NCBI GenBank assembly: GCA_963969495.1
Contig: OZ018333.1
Coordinates: 13,935,420-13,999,419, forward strand
Origin: Ceratothoa steindachneri
Taxonomy: Eukaryota; Arthropoda; Malacostraca; Isopoda; Cymothoidae
Length of the DNA: 64,000 bases
Reading direction: 5' to 3'
Positions 25,255 through 36,531 of this stretch are shown here, in pieces. Below the pieces are notes generated by a model that was given only the letters and a program-made list of their open reading frames with translations, did not search any database and was not told the origin of the DNA. How positions within the stretch are numbered: the first letter of the stretch is position 1; each line of letters begins with the position of its first letter. The translations under genes were made by a program, and so were the position numbers.

Positions 25255-25800
25255 CTAGTAGCGCATCCAGGCTTCTCTGAAATAACGTCGTCGAACTGAC
25301 ATAATAATTCTTGTATCTGACTCTTTTGATGTGGTCAGCTGCGCGTCGATATCCAGGTCAGAGGGTTCAAAAGACTCGCCTGGCAGGGAAGGAAGAGGGT
25401 AATCGGCATCAGGTTGGATGCACACTGTCTGTATGACATTAAGGGACTCCACGGGGTAATCCTCTTCAAGCTCTGATGTTTCGTCCAGTGCTACGAAGGT
25501 ATCTCCATGGGCGCGTCGGTGGTACTTTTTCAACAAGTTGACGTGGTAGAGCTTATCGCCTGCTGGGGTACCAATGAGGTAATCTACCGGTCCTCGTACC
25601 TCGCGGACCGAGTAGGAACATTTCCATTGGCTCAGTAATTTATTACTCTCCGTGGGAAGGAGCAGGAGTACTTCATCACCGGGCTTAAATTTCTGATCTT
25701 CGGACCTAAAATCCTGGTTAAGGATCTCCGAGAATTCGGACGGTATCGGGGTTCTGAGGGGGATGGGCTCCTGGGCTTCCTTCTAGGCCTGGCCTCGAGT
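25255..25800 (-). pseudogene. GPY-type integrase C-terminal module and linker upstream of RT (element II)
   Basis: The minus strand reads PGDEVLLLLPTESNKLLSQW, then YSVREVRGPVDYLIGT and YHVNLLKKYHRR. This is the module normally found at the very end of Ty3/Gypsy integrases. Here it comes after protease and before RT. An acidic linker (ETSELEEDYPVESLNVIQ) connects it to RT. The integrase core that should precede it (zinc-binding HHCC and DDE) is not visible between protease and this module, so it was probably deleted. Confidence 0.7.
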
Positions 25801-25847
25801 AAGGGCGGCCTGGGACACAGGGTCGGCGCTTACTTGAGGGCTCTGTC

Positions 25848-26102
25848 CTATAAGTACGGAACAAAATTGTACGGGTTCTGAAATGACTTCAACCCACTTA
25901 TCATAATACTGACACTGCAGGTAACATCTAACGACGGGGAATCGGTTCGCCGGCCAAGGTAGTCACGTACCACCGCAAATTTTTCGTGGTTAGGGTCCAC
26001 TGGGGAGAGGAGCTCGTCGGACACGATGAAACACGTGCACCCTGTGTCCCTGACGAGAGTAGATACACGGGAGCCGTTCACGCTGCCCTCCTCAAATTTC
26101 AA
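25848..26102 (-). pseudogene. Element II aspartic protease
   Basis: An 84-codon frame. Residues 6-25 carry GSVNGSRVSTLVRDTGCT, with the DTG catalytic triad of retropepsins at about 19-21, followed by FIVSDELL, a typical protease strand. The usual ILG-type motif further on is not clear. It follows the Gag zinc-knuckle region and precedes the displaced GPY module. Confidence 0.65.
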
Positions 26103-26554
26103 AGTTCCCGGGGAACTTTTATCAAAAAATAAAATTTACCTGGTGGCCTGACGGAAGGGGAGAATTTAATGCTTGGGTCTGCACCGCCGGGGTGGCATTA
26201 ATCTGGTGAACTTGGTGGGCTGGTCCGCTTTTAAGCCTAGAATTTTGGGGGCAATTCTAGCTCATGTGGTTTTCTACACCGCAGCTGAAACATATGATTG
26301 GTCGCTTCGGGAAGAGTGATGGAGGAAAAATCTTAACGGGAAGTTTGGTGTCCCGTTGTTGGTTTGGGGGAAGAAGTTTTGGGTTTTAGGGGCCAGGAAA
26401 CTTCGTCGGCTTTCCTGGGAAGAGGGGCGAATCCTTCCTTCTTTCCTGGTAGGGGGATTGGTGAGAAGTTCGATTCTCCTCGGGGTATAAATTATGGCTT
26501 GCGGCATAGACATCTGCTTCTTCGGTACAGTCTTTAAAGGTCTGGCACTGAAGA
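26103..26554 (-). pseudogene. Element II gag, 3' part with zinc knuckle
   Basis: This continues Gag after element III. Near the insertion it reads CQTFKDCTEEADVYAASHNL, then a basic/Pro-rich region, then CFSCGVENHMS, stop, NC at about 26250-26285. That is a CX2CX4HX4C knuckle with a nonsense codon inside. If element III and one 4-bp target copy are disregarded, the reading frame is continuous with the 5' part at 35321-36120. Confidence 0.7.
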
Positions 26555-27344
26555 TGTAGCGGGCCGAAAATATATCTATAATCCCAAAAGATCCAACCCG
26601 CTTCTTACACTATCCGGACGTGAGAAATCGAAGGAGAATGAAACGGATTGTATATACAGTCCCTTTACTTACAAAAAAATGTACAAAATATCTACAATAG
26701 AGAGGGGCGATTATATTGGAGATCTCGTTACTTTTCACAAAAAATACAAAAAAAAATCCTATATATATATATATATGAAATCAGAAAAAATAAATAAGTC
26801 CCACTTATAAATATTATTAATCGATCCTAAGAACAATAAAAATCAAACAACCCCAATAAAATTTGGGTTACTACAGTCAATGAACAACAAAAGATGGCCT
26901 CACGTGTTACAACAAGATTTTTGTATTCAAAACTAGCGCCTCCGAGCTTGGACTAAGATAGGTAACCTTGTTAGAGTTGTGTGGCTCTAATAAGCCGTCC
27001 TTCGTTAAAGCTAAACTATTTTATACTCAATCAAATAGGACATAACATGGCCTGGAATTCTTATCCTATACTAATGACCTTTGGTATTAATAATAATCAA
27101 TAGTTATAGTCAGCTTCAATTACAGGGGTAATTTACAAGTGCCTGCCTTTTTTATCTTTCCAAATTATGGCGCCTGGAAAGAAAACAAACATCTTAAATA
27201 ACATGCTAATCAATAAAAAACAAAAAACAAAAACCAAACCTATTTCCATTCATACACACATTCTTACAGAGGGAGGGAGAGGGTACTGAGAAAAGGGGTG
27301 GGAGAATGGCCCTTTTTACACACACTCACATTCGCTCCACCACA
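26555..27344 (-). repeat. Element III 3' LTR
   Basis: Plus-strand edges TGTAGCGGGCC and CTCCACCACA. Nearly identical to 34586-35316 apart from a segment around 26998-27052 missing in the right LTR and small (TA) differences. On the internal side, cccctccttcctt is the complement of the polypurine tract. Confidence 0.92.
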
Positions 27345-27393
27345 CCCCTCCTTCCTTAAGCTATTCGACCAGTCACTCACAAAACCCTTTCAA

Positions 27394-28200
27394 TCACTCT
27401 TCACGGTACCACTTGTGCTCAATCGCACCCTTCTGCACCCATTCACACTCTTCTACTGGTCCCTGGCTACGCGTAGCAATTAGTCGGGGTTGTTTGTGAG
27501 TCGTCCTGTCAGTCTCATCGTCACTATTGATCATCTCGTCAACCATACTCTTAGCCCTCATTACCAGTTCTCCCATCTCACGACAGAATTCTTTCATACT
27601 CTTCCGTTCAGAACCTTCACTCTTCATACCCCCATTCATCAGCTCCTCACTCACAGCTCTCATCCAACTCAAGGTACATTCTTGCGAAACAGACAGGTCA
27701 CTCACCTTCCCTGTATTCTCAACACGCATACCAGAAACCCCTTCGACTGGTTCCCACCAGAAACCTGAAAAATCAGCCACTTCATCATTCACTACATCAA
27801 ACTCATCCCTACTATTACCATTCGTAAAACCTGAAAAATCAGCCACTTCATCATTCACTACATCAAACTCACCCCTACTATTACCATTCACAAAACCCGA
27901 AAAATCAGCCACACTTGGTTCATTCTGCCCAAACACACTATCATTCATACTGTTCCCAAAACCAGAAAAATCAGGCATAAGCAGCTCACTCACTCTTCTA
28001 CTTATACCAGCCAAATCACTCACCTGTTTACGTAAAAACTCAATCTCCCTTTCAAGATCCCCCATACCAGAAAGACTCTGCTCAGACTTACTTTCATTCG
28101 TACTTGCATTCTTCCTTTCACTCTTCTTTGTACGCTTTCTACTCCTCGAGACTAAGACTAGCTCTTTCCCAGACAGATCATACTATCACATTCAATCTCA
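27394..28200 (-). CDS. Pol C-terminal tail with DFSGF repeats (element III)
   Basis: An open frame whose ATG at 28065 opens a 223-codon ORF, but the frame stays open upstream and reads GKELVLVSRSRKR, matching GKQLVLVEHRRGKRK near the Pol end of element IV. It therefore looks like the native end of Pol rather than a separate gene. After a coiled-coil-like segment (LEREIEFLRKQVSDL) come four DFSGF motifs, two within a 22-residue repeat (FDVVNDEVADFSGF). Its last third matches the separate 98-codon ORF of element IV (TRSQGPVEECEWV against TRRRGRVKEYDWV). Function unknown; no signal peptide or membrane segment, so it is not an envelope protein. Confidence 0.65.
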
Positions 28201-29260
28201 TCATCATGCAATTTACCTCTCTCTCTACACAGTCCATACACCGGATGGCTCACCAGGTAGTCAGGAGGCTCTCTCCATCTCCTTAACTAACTCTGATGAG
28301 CCCGCACTCTCTCAGTCATACCGTTATTCAAACTCTCTAAAACATACGTCACTCCATTTTCCCAAACTCTCACAACTCTATAAGGTCCATCAAACTTCTC
28401 ACTCATCTTTGACACATTCAACCTACCCTTCACTTCTTTCACTTTCAATACTTTTGCACCTAATTCAAATAAACAGAACTTTTCATGTGTCTCATGCCAT
28501 ACACTCTGCTCACTTTCACGCAAACGAAACCTATCTTTCACTCGCCTTTCAAAATTCATCACAAACTGTCATGAGGACATTCCAGTTGCACTATGCACAA
28601 TTGAATTATACGCCCACAACACTCTCCCCAGACATACATCCCAGTCATTCACTGTCGTACTCATCATTCTCAACATCTCACACAAGGTTCTTATAGTACG
28701 TTCAACCAATCTATTTGAAGACGGTACATACGGAGTTGTTCTCACATGCTCCACACCATTCTCTCTCAACATTTGCTCAAACACTTCTCCTACTAATTCA
28801 GGCCCATTATCACTCAGACATCTTCTAAGCTTCCATACACACATAGGAAAAAACAACTGCTCAACCACACGCGCAACAGTCACACTCCTTTTATCTCTCA
28901 CAGGCGCTGCATACACAAACTTACTTTTATGATCAACCATAACAACCATACCAACATTCCCAGCACTCGTACGCGGCAAAGACACACAATCAATCACTAC
29001 CAATTCAAACGGTTCTTTCGCATCAACTTTCAACACCGGTGGTTTCACTTGCACACCTTGCACCTTTCGCTTCTGACACCTTTCACACGTAGTTGAAACA
29101 TCATTCACAACAGTTCTCAGAAACGGGTGGAACACACGCTCCTTCATTCCTTCCTACAGCTTAAACTTACCCATATGCCCATAATTATCATGCACAACCT
29201 TCACAAGACCAATCATACCAACTAAGGACATCACAGGTACATATATATCATCACCACCCT
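28201..29260 (-). pseudogene. Element III integrase
   Basis: Minus-strand pieces: an HHCC zinc-binding region ending CERCQKRK, a catalytic core with VVIDCVS, LSDNGPELVG and SNRLVERTIRT (D, D and E of the DDE triad all present), and a C-terminal module with KFDGPYRVVRVW (the GPY/F motif). Stops at about 28565 and 29150 and a frame change break it up. The NGLAERT-type motif of element IV reads NRLVERT here. Confidence 0.85.
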
Positions 29261-30115
29261 TCACATGCCTCACAAAATATACAACATCCATACAAACAAC
29301 AAAATACTTAGCATACCTTTTAAAATCACTTAAACACTCTGGTCATTCATTCAAATCAACACGCGTCATTACACACCTATTCAACTCACTAACAAAAGGA
29401 CACATCTCTTGCATCTCTAGAATATCATCATCACTTCAAATCTCATTCTCATCCTCCATGACCAACTCAATCATACCGCAAAACTTGACAACATTCTTTG
29501 CACACTCATTCAACCTAATCACCTCACATTCGCCTTTCATAAGACAATCCTTATCAGCATCCAAAGACAAATCATTCAATCTCATAAAGTCTACACCAAG
29601 CAAAAAACAAGATGGCATTTGCTAATCTTTCAGAATCACAAAGTCATGCTTTACATTCACGCCATTACCCAAACTCACTTTCAGACCAACCTGTTCCCAT
29701 GCCACTATCATGCTATTCCCTAATCCACTTATTCGTAACTTCACAGGTTTATGCTCGCAAAATTTAAACTCATCATACTTACTCAGAATCCTCTGATTCA
29801 CTAAAGACACGTGCGCTCCAGTATCAATCAAACCACAGAAGAACCTTTCACTAACTTTCACTCTCGCTTCAATCATATCAGGTCCACCATGTTCGCAATA
29901 CACCGAAGGAACAAGCACACCAACATCAGCACTGATATCCACACTGTCATTAACTCCCATATCATCACTCACCACACGCTCATCTTCATCCAGACAATCA
30001 TTCTTCTCTCTTATATATGAACACTTTTCAATCATCCAATTGTAGTGCACACCGCTCAAACATTGCAGATGTACCACATTAGGATTCAACCCTTCATCTT
30101 CTCATCCTTGTACAC
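29261..30115 (-). pseudogene. Element III second retropepsin domain and end of OTU-like domain
   Basis: The minus-strand frame at 29622-30089 begins with HLQCLSGVHYNWMIEK, the C-terminal His-containing block of the OTU-like domain. It continues to FCGLIDTGAHVSLVN, a complete retropepsin DTG motif, and ISGLGNSMIVAWEQV. After a stop, FLLGVDFMRLNDLSLD (29618 downward) supplies the (I/L)LG.DF strand typical of retropepsins. So a full second protease fold lies after RNase H and before integrase, exactly as in element IV. Confidence 0.8.
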
Positions 30116-30544
30116 AATCGGCCTCTCACCACCAAAGTGCACATAAACAATCACTACAATCAACACTTCCTGAAATGGCGGGACCCCTTGCATACACATC
30201 GCTCTCAATTCTTTCATGAAGTTCCGCACCTTTGCCATACCAATGCTTTCAGGCTTCCTACATACTTCATTCATTACCTCCTTCCTTAAATTATCCACAC
30301 TATCGGGCACTCTCACGTCTACTCCATCACTCTTCAAATCTTGCAAACCATTCCATACACTCTCAAACAAGGAATCACCACCACCCTTACTCTCTTTTCC
30401 ATTCATAACCGCTTTCGGCAAATACTCAGGATCACTCACTCCACACACATTTTCATCATTCGTACCAGGATACCTTAAAATCAAATCAGCCACTCCGTTC
30501 CGTTCACCAGGCACATATTCAATCACATAGTCAAAGTCACTCAA
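30086..30544 (-). pseudogene. Element III RNase H end and OTU-like N-terminal block
   Basis: The frame opens with FDYVIEYVPGERNGVADLIL, the end of RNase H. After a linker it gives GGGDSLFESVWNGL, which aligns with the catalytic-Cys block of OTU proteases but has Ser at the Cys position. RVRNFMKELRAMCM-type helices and a VYVHFGGERPIVY strand follow. A stop at 30086 cuts it before HYNW, which resumes in an overlapping frame. Confidence 0.7.
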
Positions 30545-30547
30545 ATC

Positions 30548-31489
30548 TTACAAAGTCCTTGCAATCCTACTATCAGCCCACTTCATACGCTGCAGATACA
30601 CAAGAGGTTGATGATCTGTTTTGATCACAAACCTCACACCATACAAAAACGGACGCAACACTTTCAAACAATATCTTATCGCAGCCAACTCTCGTTCTAC
30701 AGTCGAATACTTTCGTTCTGCAACATTCATAGCCTTGGATACATACCCTATTATTCGCTTGACATTCTCTCCATTCAAACGCTGCTCTTGCATCAGAAAA
30801 CCCCCCATACAATACACACTCGCATCTGTATATAATTCAAGCATTTTAGCATTTACACTATAATCTGGGTAAGCCAATTCAACATCTTCAGCCGCTGCCT
30901 CTTTCAGTCTCTCATACGCCTCATTCATCTTATTATTCCACTTGACAACCGTACTACCTTTCTTGCCCATCCACTCAGTCAGAGGCTTACTCACACCAGA
31001 ACAATCACGTATAAACTTTCGCTGGAACTCAATCAAACCCCAAAACGACTTCAGTTGCTTCACAGTCACCGGTTTAGGAAACATTCGCACCTTCTCAACA
31101 TACTTCGGTGATTTTCGCAATCCATTCTCACTCACCATATGCCCAAGGAATTCCACTTCTTTCGCAAACCATTCACACTTCGCCACTTTCACCTTCACAC
31201 CAACACTCTCCAATGTTCTCAACACATCATTCACCAATCTCATATGCTCCTCAAAAGTCTCAGTCATAATCAAAATATCATCTATAAACGCAATCACATT
31301 CTTACCGGCAAACTTACTCAACACAACATTCATTGCCCGCTGGAAGGCTCCGGGAGCATTAGCCAACCCAAAGCTGAGGTTCCGGAACTGGTAATGCCTC
31401 TTTGAGGAAGAGAAGGCAGTTAACGGCCGGCTCTCCTCGGCAATTGGCATCTGGTAATACCCCGTACCAGATCCAGCTTTGTAAACCAC
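30548..31489 (-). pseudogene. Element III reverse transcriptase and RNase H
   Basis: A 313-codon frame: GYYQMPIAEESRPLTAF, FRNLSFGLANAPGAFQRAM, FIDDILIMTE (the YxDD-type active site as FIDD, both Asp intact), FLGHMVSENGLRKS, then RNase H with LELYTDASVYCMGG, ERELAAIRYC and IKTDHQPLVY. It ends at a stop at 30548 inside RNase H. The N-terminal RT part lies in the 31548-32642 frame, separated by a frame break. Confidence 0.88.
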
Positions 31490-31547
31490 TCCATCCCATG
31501 CATACTATACACACACTCAGATACCACACACATCGGAAACCTTTCTT

Positions 31548-32735
31548 TCACAATCCTTTCATTCCCCTTTCGATAACCCACATCAGACGCAATCTTTCAT
31601 CCGGCTTACGTACAGCTACAATTGGACTATTCCATGCACTCTCGCTCTCTTCAATCACCCCCAATTGCTCCACCAATTCCAAGCACTGCTCCTCAATCTC
31701 ATCAGCAACCGGACGTGGGAAATGCCTTGGCCGCTTATAGATTGGGGAGTCCTCCTTCAGGACAATCTTGAATTCCGGGAGCTTCGCAACCCCGAAATCC
31801 AGATCACCCTTACTGAGGGCTCCCTTTCGTTCAAATATCATTCGATACACATCCTCCCTTTCATACTCAGTTAAACATCCATCCAATTCCACCATGCTCT
31901 TCACTTCATTATACGTCCATTCACACGTCCTTTCACCTGCAACATTCATCCTGACATCCGTACTATCATCCATACCTACCTCATTGACAGTGGAGAGGTG
32001 ACCCAGTACATCACCGACTTGGATTCCCCTCACCTGCCCTTTCACACTGGGGTCCGCCTGCATACATACAAAAGGATCATTCATTCTCATCAAGCCATCA
32101 AACACACAAGCAACACGCCTTACCTTATAACACGCATCCTTTCCATCCAATATCACAGTGTTCTCACCCACATTCAAACTAACATCCTTACTCCAACTCA
32201 CTCTAACAGACACCCTTTCACCCTTTACAAGCCTTACATTCTCCATAGCAGTCACCTCAATACCAGTAAACACACTCCTCAAAACGCTACCATCTTTACC
32301 TACATACAACTTATACACCCCATTTTTACCAATCTTTCTATTAATCTGATCACTCGCAGGATGCACAACCATACGATTCATTTTCATAAAATCATACCCC
32401 CAAATCACACCATACTCACTACTCACCTTATCAATCACAGAAAATTCACATTCATGCATCATCATACCATGCATTCGAACAGCTGACCTATTACCAATAC
32501 CTACCAAACTACCCTTGCACTCAGACAGGAAAACTTTCTCGCTAACCTTGTCATACACATCTTTATACACCAAGCTCACCTTGCATCCAGAATCTATTAA
32601 AGCCAAACACTCAATTCCATTCAATTCCACCTTCACACTCATACTTCCTACCAGACAGCACTTTCACACTAGACAGACTTATCAACACATTACTCACACT
32701 CATGCACCCAGAGGATACTTCACCAGGTACCCTCT
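31548..32735 (-). pseudogene. Element III first retropepsin, linker and RT N-terminus
   Basis: A 364-codon frame from the ATG at 32642: ECLALIDSGCKVSLVY (DSG active site) and VIWGYDFMKMNRMVVHP form retropepsin 1. A roughly 170-residue linker follows, then YKRPRHFPRPVADEIEEQC, then SPIVAVRKPDERLRL, the RT N-terminus, breaking off at 31548. Upstream of the ATG, the frame -1 to Gag encodes KLNGKRVPGEVSSG, matching KLRNERVPSGEFS of element IV, so pol was originally entered by -1 frameshifting. A later indel put the present ATG frame in register with Gag. Confidence 0.85.
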
Positions 32736-32741
32736 TACCAT

Positions 32742-34449
32742 TCAGTTTCCTGCTTCAGACTTTCCATTCACACCTTGCACTCTCAGTCTAATCCAACACT
32801 TTTCACTCCAATGTCCTTTCATCGCACAATAGCCACATACATTCCTCTGGTCACGACACATCTTTGCATAATGACCAGCCTTTCCACAATTACCACATGC
32901 ATATTTCATACTTTCCCCAGCAGTTGCTCCACCAATCAACCTTGGACAATCTTTCTTCAAATGGCCTATTTCTTTACACTCGAAGCACTCTTTCACACTT
33001 TCCTGGCAATCCTTTATCACATGCCCTTTCTTACCACACCCAAAACATGCACCAGATGTCCACCTACATTTTGCCAACATATGACCTTTCTTTCCACACG
33101 GACGACATTCCACAATCTTTCTCCCACCATTCGGTCCCTCGTTTGCTTGGACATACCTCGGTTTCTCTCTCATATATCCATTCCCACGCTTGAAATTCCT
33201 CTGCTTCCTTCTATTTGACCACCCTCCATTTACCCATCCATTCTGCCGGCCCAGGAAGTTCGACATCACTCCAGCTGGTGCAGCCTTCAGGGCATCCCTG
33301 TAGCTGACAAACTGCTGGGGGGGATAACAGCTCCTGGGCTTCTTACCCCCAACATTCACACTGTACCATCCATCCTCTTCTAGATTGCTTTCACCATCAA
33401 ATCGTCCATCTTCCAACAGCTCCAACACATCCTCCCACATCAACCGTTCACCTGTCAGTCTCACTCTCTCCTTTCTCTTTCCACTCAGCCATTCACTCAC
33501 CTTTCGCGGGATCGTGTCCAAAAACTTCCTCATGAGTGGTTTACATTCATTTACATCATCATCACCATACCTCGTTCTTGCCATACTCTCAAGCCTATGT
33601 GCATACATATTCCCCCCTTCGTTCTTACCCATACGCGCCTTCTCAAATTCATTCACTCTCTTATATTTCACACTCTTTCATTCGTTTTACCTGTCCAATC
33701 ATCCGCTTCTTCACTACATCGTACTTTGGCTCTCCCACACTCGTTATCACTCGCAAGAACTCCACCACTTTCCCATCCAAACAATCTTCCAGAACACTCA
33801 CCCAGTGACCCTTGTTCTGCGGGTACTTGAGCTTGCAGTACCGCTCAAAATCCCCGAAGAACTCATCCATACTCTTTCGCCCATGCAATCTAAACTTATC
33901 AATCCTTGGCACTTCCCTAATCAAAATTCCTTTCCCCACATTCACTTCACTCTCCGAAGAGCTACTCTCAGTCTCACTCATTCCAATCATATGATCACTC
34001 TCTCCCTCATCTGAATATAGCGAATCCACACTCTTCCCTCTCGCCTTCCTATCCTTAACATTAGAACCATGCTTACTTCCTCTCTTACTTTCCACTCTCT
34101 TCCATTCACCCCCTTTCCTACCACTCACAGTATCTTCTTTAGACTCAATCACACTGCCATCCATTCCATTTAGCGGAGTCCGTTCAGTAGGAGCAGGGGT
34201 CAGGGTTGTAGGTCCTGGGGCTGATCCAGCCCCTGTCATCATGTTATATAGGTCCTGTATCCGTCGGTCCGTCTGATCCTGTCGGTCTCCCATTTCCTTC
34301 TTCATCCTATCAGTCTTTTCATTCATCCCTTTCATTTCATTCTTTATTCCCTCAATCATTCCCCGCAACATTTCACACTCCTCTTCTTTTTTTCTCAACT
34401 CCAGTATCAATCGCACTACTTCTTCATTCAAAGTTTCCGCTACAGCCAT
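32742..34449 (-). pseudogene. Element III Gag with five CCHC zinc knuckles
   Basis: It begins MAVAETLNEEVVRLILELRK (ATG at 34449, about 120 nt after the PBS) with a coiled-coil N-terminus, an acidic middle and a capsid-like region (FFGDFERYCKLKYPQNKGHW, KVVEFLRVITSVGEPKYDV). A frameshift near 33661-33671 separates this from a 309-codon frame with MGKNEGGNMYAHRLESMART and five CX2CX4HX4C knuckles, such as CFGCGKKGHVIKDC and CGNCGKAGHYAKMC. It ends at TGA (32742-32744), directly after AGGAAAC, one base off the frameshift heptamer of element IV. Confidence 0.85.
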
Positions 34450-34565
34450 TGTTCCCAAGTTAGTAAAAAAATAGGAGGAGGGAAAAATCAATCAAACTAC
34501 TTGTCACGCTAATTGGGTATGGACTGCAATCCAATCCCGTCACGCTCCCGGTTTCAAAGTCTCAC

Positions 34566-34583
34566 GTCCCTATTCGGGTGCCA
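34566..34583 (-). promoter_or_regulatory. Element III primer-binding site (Lys-tRNA type)
   Basis: The minus strand reads TGGCACCCGAATAGGGAC two bases inside the 5' LTR edge. This is the Lys-tRNA-type PBS known from lentiviruses and Drosophila gypsy, with a few mismatches. Confidence 0.75.
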
Positions 34584-34585
34584 AA

Positions 34586-35316
34586 TGTAGCGGGCCGAAA
34601 ATATATCTCTAATCCCAATCGATCCAACCTGCTTCCTACACTATCCGGACGTGAGAAATCGAAGGAGAATGAAACGGATTGTATATACAGTCCCTTTACT
34701 TACAAAAAAATGTACAAAATATCTACAATAGAGAGGGGCGATTATATTGGAGATCTCGTTACTTTTCACAAAAAATACAAAAAAAAATCCTATATATATA
34801 TATATGAAATCAGAAAAAATAAATAAGTCCCACTTATAAATATTATTAATCGATCCTAAGAACAATAAAAATAAAACAACCCCAATAAAATTTGGGTTAC
34901 TACAGTCAATGAACAACAAAAGATGGCCTCACGTGTTACAACAAGATTTTTGTATTCAAAACTAGCGCCTCCGAGCTTGGACTAAGATAGGTAACCTTGT
35001 TAGAGTTGTGTGGCTCTAATAAGCCGTCCTTATCCTATACTAATGGCCTTTGGTATTAATAATAATCAATAGTTATAGTCAGCTTCAATTACAGGGGTAA
35101 TTTACAAGTGCTTGCCTTTTTTTATCTTTCCAAATTATGGCGCCTGGAAAGAAAAAAACACATCTTAAATAACATGCTATCAATAAATAAACAAACAAAC
35201 AAAAACCAAACCTATTTCCATTCACACACACATTCTTACAGAGGGAGGGAGAGGGTACTGAGAAAAGGGGTGGGAGAATGGCCCTTTTTACACACACTCA
35301 CATTCGCTCCACCACA
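34586..35316 (-). repeat. Element III 5' LTR
   Basis: Partner of 26555-27344 with the same termini. Relative to the 3' LTR it lacks a stretch of about 55 bp and differs at few other sites. The outer edge joins element II gag at acga. Confidence 0.92.
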
Positions 35317-36120
35317 ACGATCCTTGACGAACGCGCCGTTCTCCGTCCGGATAGACGCCAAAAATTGATCCCGCCACACGAAGTCTTGGGAGGACTCGTA
35401 GTTAGGATCAATCTTTGAGGATTCTAACCAGAATTTAAAATTCCTCTGAAGAATGTATCCGAATTGACGGAACGTCTGTCCGGGTTTAATACGACCTCCT
35501 CGAAATTCTTGTCGGTAGAAATCGGGAGTCATATTATGAGCGGCCAATAACTCAGCTTTTAAGGTGCTGTAGTCAATTGTACATTCAGATGGTAAAGATA
35601 TGAAAATGTCGCGCAATTTACAATTTAAAAGGGGAAGTAATCTTACTACTTCTTCAGCCTCCAAATCCAGGTTATTGATCTCGAGGATATTTTCGAAGTG
35701 TGCTAAAATTGCCCTAAAATCCTCTCCATCCCTCAAATGGGGGAGCTCAAGTGGGAGATTGGGCGAGGCTTGTCAACGTGAAGTGACTGATTGTATTTCA
35801 ACCTGTACTCGAGCCATTTTAAGCTGATAGTGAAGCTCAGCTTGTCTTTTCCATTCCTCTCTTTCTTCTCGTTGGATTTCTCTTTCTCTTTCTTCTCGTT
35901 GGATTTTTATTTCTCTTTCTTCTCGTTGGATTTCTCTTTCTCTTTCTTCTCGTTGGATTTCTCCTTCTCTTTGCCTTTTTTCTCTTAACTTTTCTCTTTC
36001 TGTTAGTTGCTCCTCTTGAACGTACTCAATCAATTCTCTTCCGGAAAGTCCCAAGGATTCTCCTTGTGCTTTGAAGATTTCAAACTGAGTCATATTTGCA
36101 CTTGGGGGCGCAATAGTCAA
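35317..36120 (-). pseudogene. Element II Gag, N-terminal part with capsid
   Basis: Begins MTIAPPSANMTQFEIFKAQG with the SLGLSGRELIEYV motif shared with the element I Gag. A highly repetitive charged segment follows (QREEREREI repeated about five times, residues 45-90), surely a helical rod. One in-frame stop at about residue 116 is followed by a capsid-like core: ILAHFENILEINN, LLPLLNCKLRDIFISLPSE, LLAAHNMTPDFYRQEF and RQFGYILQRNFKFWL, which resembles the SCAN-like capsid C-terminal domain of Gypsy Gags. It runs directly into element III. Confidence 0.8.
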
Positions 36121-36425
36121 CCAACTAAATTCCTTGCAATAAGAATTATGCCTTCTAGAGAATTAGCCTACCTAAATATGGGCACTGACCTATTCGTAAT
36201 TGGTTTCTTGACCTAGATAACCAATGACTAAAATAACACACAAACAAACACAAACAAATAATTATAAGAGTTCCTTGAGCTACCCTAGCTTCTTAAGTTT
36301 CAAAAAGGGGATAGCAATCGTTAAAACAAAAGGGAACTACTATACTCTATTCTAATAGCGAATAACACTATGCTTCACTCGACTGAGAACAGTGTTTGCA
36401 AAGATATAGCGTTAAACCTTACGCA

Positions 36426-36435
36426 CTTGATACCA
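36426..36435 (-). promoter_or_regulatory. Element II candidate primer-binding site, displaced by (TA)n
   Basis: Minus strand TGGTATCAAG. A PBS should touch the 5' LTR, but here 81 bp of pure TA plus a few bases lie between it and the LTR edge at 36530. The similar TGGTATCA in element I lies 6 bp from its LTR, which supports the assignment. Confidence 0.5.
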
Positions 36436-36445
36436 AATTTAAATA

Positions 36446-36448
<3 letters not shown>

Positions 36449-36529
<81 letters not shown>
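36449..36529. repeat. (TA)n microsatellite between LTR and PBS of element II
   Basis: Pure TA dinucleotides. The first bases of the LTR terminus (TGT of TGTCGTAGAA) appear replaced by the tract, so the expansion ate into the LTR edge. Confidence 0.97.

Positions 36530-36531
<2 letters not shown>

Larger units (their letters stand above)
26555..35316 (-). mobile_element. Element III: Gypsy element with double-protease/OTU-like Pol, nested in element II
   Basis: It has its own LTRs (26555-27344 and 34586-35316), a Lys-tRNA-type PBS, gag with five zinc knuckles, a complete but frameshifted pol and a C-terminal tail. It sits in the gag of element II. The flanking tetranucleotides are aaga (left) and acga (right), a 4-bp target duplication with one mismatch. 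It is the decayed sister of element IV; domain order is identical and protein similarity runs throughout. Confidence 0.92.

Noticed and set aside
27527..28696. 389-codon plus-strand open frame
   Set aside because: It lies antisense to the element III Pol tail and integrase; its Ser/Leu/His-rich translation reflects the purine-rich coding strand opposite. The minus-strand frame has clear domain matches.
31998..33218. Several 100-160-codon plus-strand frames rich in Thr, His and Ser
   Set aside because: They are antisense to element III protease and Gag zinc knuckles and show no family resemblance.
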